Source: CAG-488 sp963625295 (GTDB lineage Bacteria; Bacillota; Clostridia; Oscillospirales; Acutalibacteraceae). Taken from it: a stretch of DNA of 25,357 nt. The stretch lies in assembly GCA_963625295.1 (NCBI GenBank), contig CAVFTC010000024.1, positions 1 through 25,357 of the forward strand. Direction: 5' to 3'. Positions 22,241 to 25,357 of this stretch are shown in pieces. The notes under the pieces are model-generated. The model did no database searches and was not told the DNA's origin. It saw only the letters and a list, made by a program, of their open reading frames with translations. The position numbers and the translations under genes were made by a program. The number at the start of each line of letters is the position of its first letter. The stretch's first letter is position 1.

Positions 22241-24262
22241 TCAGTATGTATCGCTCATATCGTCGGCAACCTGCTCGACAATGCTTGCCTTCGCCTTGGA
22301 GCTTTTAACATGCTCCATAAGCAAATCATAGTACTTATCCTCGTCAAACGGAATGGAAACCATTTCTCCCGTCCAGCTTGAAAGGTGGGCAGCGTTGGAA
22401 ATTGTAAGTCCGTTAATGCCCTCCCTGCCGTCGGCAACAAGCGGCGTTCCGTGAAGAATATTTCCTGCAAACGCATTGAGAACGCCCGAATGCTGCTCGT
22501 TCATTCCGTCCGTTTCAACATCAACTGTGTGATTTCCTATTCTGACAAAGCCGTCCTTAGCCGTCTGTATGTTATGCGTCAAGCCCTCATCAAGCTCAAT
22601 GAGCGTGATTTTTTCGGCATTCTCGCATATTATTTTCGCCTTATCAAGCGTAATTTCAAACCTGTTAGTGCCCGGATAATCGCCGGTTGTGGTTATGAAC
22701 ACACCCGTTGCGCCGTTCGGATACTCGGCATAGATTGTAACATCATCCTCAACCTCGATATCGTGCCACTTGCCCTCGTTGCAGAACGCACGGATCTTCG
22801 ACGGCATACCGCATATCCACTGCCAGAGATCAAGCTGATGCGGACACTGGTTAAGGAGAACTCCTCCGCCCTCGCCCGACCATGTTGCACGCCATCCGCC
22901 GGAATTGTAATATGCCTGGGTGCGGTACCAGTCGGTAATTATCCAGTTCACACGGCGAATTTCACCGTATTTTCCGCTGTCCACAATTTCTTTAAGCTTC
23001 CTGAAAACACAGTTGGTGCGCTGATTGAACATCATTGCAAAAACCTTGTCGCTCTTTGCGGCAAAGTCGTTCATTTCACGAACCTGCTTTGTATAAACGC
23101 CTGCCGGCTTCTCGGAAACGACATGGAGTCCGTTTTTGAGAGCCTCAATAACATAAGGCGGATGGAAATAATGAGGAACTGCAATAATTACAGCGTCGCA
23201 CTCTCCGCTTTCAAAAAGCTCCTTTGCGCTTGAATAACACTTTACCCACGGGACATTTTTCTTCGCCCATTCAAGCCTGTCGGGCTTGATATCGGCAACG
23301 GCAGTAACTCTCATCTCGTTGATTTTGCCGGCAAGAAAATTGCGGATATGGCTTGAGCCCATGTTGCCCACGCCGACAATGCCCATGCGGATTGGCTGAG
23401 CCTTTTCGACAAGGGCGTGCATTGCGTCGGCAGCTGCCTTAAATGATTCCTTATATGAGGCATAGGTATGCTTGTCCATACCTTTTTTTGTTTCATCGTC
23501 GTTTTCGAGAGCGTCGAAGCCCTCAAACACCTTTAGGTGCGGTTCAAGCGAAAGAACGATCGGCGAATGCTTGAATGAGAGCTTTTTGATTATCTCGTCC
23601 ACATGTCCCTCACCCTCACCGGCAGGAACGACCTGTCCGTCGGAATACATGGCGTCCTTAACATGCATATACTCAATATGGTCTTTCAAAAGCTCGTAAG
23701 CCTTTAGGGTATCGACTCCGCATTGAATGAAATTGGCAGGATCAAACACCGCTCTGAGCTTTCCGCCGCAGGCCTCAAGAACCTCAAGGCAACGCTCCGC
23801 CGTATCGCCGTAGATGCCCTTTTCGTTCTCATGGCAGCACATCATGCCGTTCTCGTCGGCATAATCGACCATCGCCTTGACCCTGCGGAACACCTCTTCC
23901 TTATACTCATCGTAGCTATCCTCTTTATCAAAGAAAAAGCTGAAAATTCTGATATATCTTGCTTCAAGAAGCTTTGCAACCTCAACGGTATTTTTGAACG
24001 CTTCAAAATGCGGTTCAAAATCGTCCTTGATGTTAATTTTGCCGTAAGCCGAGCCGATCGAGGAAACCTTCATTCCCTCGCTATCTATTGTTTTCTTCAT
24101 TTCCTTTGCACAGTCAACGGTCATGCTGTTGACGCTAAGCTCCTTGCCGAAGCCACGAAGCTCCATTTCCGCAATGCCGTTTTCCTTACAGGCGGCAATT
24201 TGACCCTCAAGCGTACATTCGCCCGATTCGTCGCTGAAAGCCGAAAAAATAAAGTGTGCCAT
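22241..24262 (-). CDS. Fusion: xylose-isomerase-like TIM barrel + Gfo/Idh/MocA oxidoreductase
   Basis: This 673-residue protein carries two complete enzymes. Residues 1-285 form an AP-endonuclease-2/xylose-isomerase-like barrel. Likely metal ligands are Glu145 (in HENEKGIYGD), Asp174 (in FDPANF), His200 (in MHVKDA) and Glu240 (in LSLEPHL), and GEGEGHV lies at 215-221. Residues 290-673 form a Gfo/Idh/MocA oxidoreductase with the Rossmann loop GVGNMG (297-302), SEKPAGV (383-389, Lys385) and GEGGGVLLNQCPHQLDLW (463-480, His475). The linker is short (about 280-292) and the frame is open throughout, with no stop or frameshift. AGGAGGAGGG precedes the ATG. It is the first gene of the run. Elsewhere such domains occur as separate proteins in inositol and keto-glycoside pathways. 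The reaction here is inferred, not known. Confidence 0.93.
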   Translation of the reverse strand: MAHFIFSAFSDESGECTLEGQIAACKENGIAEMELRGFGKELSVNSMTVDCAKEMKKTIDSEGMKVSSIGSAYGKINIKDDFEPHFEAFKNTVEVAKLLEARYIRIFSFFFDKEDSYDEYKEEVFRRVKAMVDYADENGMMCCHENEKGIYGDTAERCLEVLEACGGKLRAVFDPANFIQCGVDTLKAYELLKDHIEYMHVKDAMYSDGQVVPAGEGEGHVDEIIKKLSFKHSPIVLSLEPHLKVFEGFDALENDDETKKGMDKHTYASYKESFKAAADAMHALVEKAQPIRMGIVGVGNMGSSHIRNFLAGKINEMRVTAVADIKPDRLEWAKKNVPWVKCYSSAKELFESGECDAVIIAVPHYFHPPYVIEALKNGLHVVSEKPAGVYTKQVREMNDFAAKSDKVFAMMFNQRTNCVFRKLKEIVDSGKYGEIRRVNWIITDWYRTQAYYNSGGWRATWSGEGGGVLLNQCPHQLDLWQWICGMPSKIRAFCNEGKWHDIEVEDDVTIYAEYPNGATGVFITTTGDYPGTNRFEITLDKAKIICENAEKITLIELDEGLTHNIQTAKDGFVRIGNHTVDVETDGMNEQHSGVLNAFAGNILHGTPLVADGREGINGLTISNAAHLSSWTGEMVSIPFDEDKYYDLLMEHVKSSKAKASIVEQVADDMSDTY

Positions 24263-24276
24263 ATGTACCCTCCTCC

Positions 24277-24295
24277 TTATGCTGACCCTGCATAA
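24277..24295. promoter_or_regulatory. Leader inverted repeat before the fusion gene
   Basis: TTATGC (24277-24282) and GCATAA (24290-24295) are perfect 6-base arms around 7 bases, in the leader of the minus-strand transcript. One arm abuts the AGGAGG ribosome site, so the stem could affect translation, or the repeat may be a small operator. Confidence 0.45.
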
Positions 24296-24313
24296 ACATA
24301 ATTCTACACAATG

Positions 24314-24342
24314 ATTATATCACATAAAAAATGAAAAATAAA
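24314..24342 (-). promoter_or_regulatory. Predicted promoter of the sugar-acid operon, flanked by direct repeats
   Basis: On the minus strand TATAAT is at 24314-24319. The matching -35 at 24337-24342 is poor (TTTATT), which suggests an activator-dependent or repressed promoter. Direct repeats of the form ACATAATT(CT)ACAC lie on each side, at 24296-24310 and 24344-24356, and could be binding sites for a regulator. Confidence 0.5.
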
Positions 24343-24401
24343 GACATAATTACACTAATCGCAGATATTATTTGTTCAATAACACTTTATTTTCCGTTTC
24401 A

Positions 24402-24407
24402 TATAAT
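24402..24407 (+). promoter_or_regulatory. Possible -10 box of the DUF11 gene
   Basis: TATAAT at 24402-24407 lies 44 bases before the ATG at 24452, with no good -35 hexamer at the right distance. A small stem GAGGC/GCCTC (24414-24428) follows in the leader, then a strong AGGAGG ribosome site. Confidence 0.4.
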
Positions 24408-24451
24408 ATAACGGAGGCAAAAAGCCTCTAAAAAACACAGGAGGTCTTGCA

Positions 24452-25306
24452 ATGGCACTTTTTACAAACCAGGCGACCTTGACCTATAACGATAATGTCA
24501 TCAATTCCAATATCGTTACCGGCGAGATCGTTCAGGTTCTTTCAGTTACAAAAAATGCTCTTTCCGACACCTACGAAAGAGATAAAACCATAACCTATAT
24601 CATCAACATTGTCAACTCAAGCGATTCGGATTTCACCAATCTGACCGTTACGGACAATCTCGGCTCTTACACCTTCAACACAACAAGTCTTGTTCCCCTG
24701 ACCTATGTTGACGGCAGCGTCCGTTACTTCATCAAGGGCGATCTTCAGACGCAGCCGACCGTTGCGGCGGCTTCTCCGCTGACGGTAACGGGAATCACGG
24801 TTCCGGCAAACGGAAATGCCACCGTCGTTTATTCCGCAACGGTAAATGAATTTGCTCCGCTTGCAAACGAGAGTCAAATCACAAACACAGTCACGGTAAA
24901 CGGCAACGGACTTTCCGCCGCAATAACCGCAGAGGAAACTGTAAGCCTTGAGGCGGGACCGATTCTCTCCATCACTAAAGCCGTTTGTCCGCTCTCCGTT
25001 CCCGAAAACGGCACCTTGACCTACACCTTTGTTATCCGAAACAACGGCTTCACCGAAGCTGCTGCGGCGGATAACCTTGTCATCAGCGATACCTTTGACC
25101 CGATCCTCAATATCACGGGCGTTTCTCTCGACGGAACATCGCTCACTCCGACGACCGACTACACCTACGATGCTGCAACAGGCAACTTTGCGAGCGTTGC
25201 GGGCGTTGTTACCGTTCCGGCAGCAACCTATGTTCAAAACACAACGACCGGAGCATACAGCGTCACTCCCGGCGCAACCGTACTCACCGTTACGGGAACA
25301 ATTTAA
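24452..25306 (+). CDS. DUF11-repeat structural protein lacking a signal peptide
   Basis: This 284-residue, Thr/Val/Asn-rich beta protein has two DUF11-like modules (about 25-150 and 165-284). Each opens with a LSVTKN- or LSITKAV-type strand and continues with TYIINIVNSSDSDFTNLTVTD- or TYTFVIRNNG-type strands ending in a TVTG-like edge. DUF11 modules are usually found in secreted or wall-linked proteins. This one starts MALFTNQATLTYNDN, with no hydrophobic signal segment, no LPXTG motif and no membrane anchor. AGGAGG lies 7 bases before the ATG, so the start is solid. Its stop codon TAA is the first three bases of palindromic repeat R6. Function is unknown; the candidates are a self-assembling intracellular or spore-type shell, or non-classical export. 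Confidence 0.85.
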   Translation: MALFTNQATLTYNDNVINSNIVTGEIVQVLSVTKNALSDTYERDKTITYIINIVNSSDSDFTNLTVTDNLGSYTFNTTSLVPLTYVDGSVRYFIKGDLQTQPTVAAASPLTVTGITVPANGNATVVYSATVNEFAPLANESQITNTVTVNGNGLSAAITAEETVSLEAGPILSITKAVCPLSVPENGTLTYTFVIRNNGFTEAAAADNLVISDTFDPILNITGVSLDGTSLTPTTDYTYDAATGNFASVAGVVTVPAATYVQNTTTGAYSVTPGATVLTVTGTI

Positions 25307-25357
25307 GGCAATACCGCACAATTGGGGTGTGCGAATTGCGCAGTAAGATTTTTCGTC
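25304..25357. repeat. Palindromic element R6 (runs to or past the window end)
   Basis: It starts TAAGGCAATACCGCACAATT and folds as GCAAT-ac-CGCACA with TGTGCG-a-ATTGC around a 7-base loop, the same architecture as the first hairpin of R2. The right boundary is unclear because the window ends. The element's first three bases serve as the stop codon of the DUF11 gene. Confidence 0.8.

Noticed and set aside
22385..23233. A 282-codon plus-strand frame
   Set aside because: It lies entirely antisense to the fusion gene's oxidoreductase domain and has no recognisable motifs.
23380..23400. Assembly artefact joining two genes in the fusion
   Set aside because: The frame is continuous, the linker lacks any ribosome site or start context for the second domain, and both domains keep their catalytic residues. 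Resequencing would settle it.
24617..25321. A 234-codon minus-strand frame
   Set aside because: It is the shadow of the DUF11 gene. The plus frame has the ribosome site and coherent repeat modules.

Overview
The window looks like a chromosomal segment of a Gram-positive anaerobic Clostridia bacterium, most likely a gut Oscillospiraceae/Ruminococcaceae relative. The inference rests on gene content: Hsp33, a YerC/YecD TrpR-like regulator, an AlgI-type MBOAT with a DHHW partner, TarI/TarJ, a clostridial-style galactokinase, RibU under an FMN riboswitch, YebC, YitT, Mini-RNase III and Obg. Strong GGAGG ribosome sites and several consensus sigma-A promoters with 17-base spacers agree. No rRNA, tRNA, CRISPR array, transposase or phage gene was found. 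No gene-free stretch exceeds 300 bases.

Layout. 71-2023 (minus): yerC-like regulator, SAM methyltransferase and hslO, tightly packed. 2173-4958 (minus): an MBOAT O-acyltransferase and a DHHW/AlgX-like protein, a cell-envelope polymer acylation pair. Divergent from it, 5185-6957 (plus): tarI-tarJ for CDP-ribitol, closed by a terminator. 7029-9048 (minus): a TVP38/DedA-like membrane protein overlapping galactokinase. 9158-10015 (plus): promoter, FMN riboswitch and ribU. 10079-13613 (minus): a diacylglycerol-kinase-family lipid kinase, a DUF1294 membrane protein, an unrecognised secreted beta-rich protein, and yebC. 13890-24262 (minus): one uninterrupted ten-gene run. It begins with a 673-residue fusion of a xylose-isomerase-like TIM barrel to a Gfo/Idh/MocA oxidoreductase. 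A second Gfo/Idh/MocA protein, mannonate dehydratase, an SDR mannonate oxidoreductase, a family 2 glycosyltransferase, KDG kinase and KDPG aldolase follow. The run then continues without a visible terminator into obg, mrnC and yitT. 24452-25306 (plus): a DUF11 repeat protein without a signal peptide.

Functional reading. The run carries the lower hexuronate pathway: fructuronate to mannonate (SDR), to KDG (UxuA), to KDPG (KdgK), to pyruvate plus glyceraldehyde-3-phosphate (Eda). Glucuronate isomerase UxaC, a transporter and a regulator are absent from the window. In their place are two Gfo/Idh/MocA oxidoreductase domains and a TIM-barrel isomerase/lyase domain, one of each covalently fused. 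My main hypothesis is that these open or prepare a glucuronide, or another modified uronate, by an oxidise-then-isomerise/eliminate route before the canonical pathway.

A second theme is a family of short palindromic elements with ends like AAGGCAATACCGCACA and a conserved hairpin. At least six loci lie in intergenic DNA here. Two lie between a promoter and its gene, two supply the host gene's stop codon, and one has an internal 10-base unit amplified in tandem.
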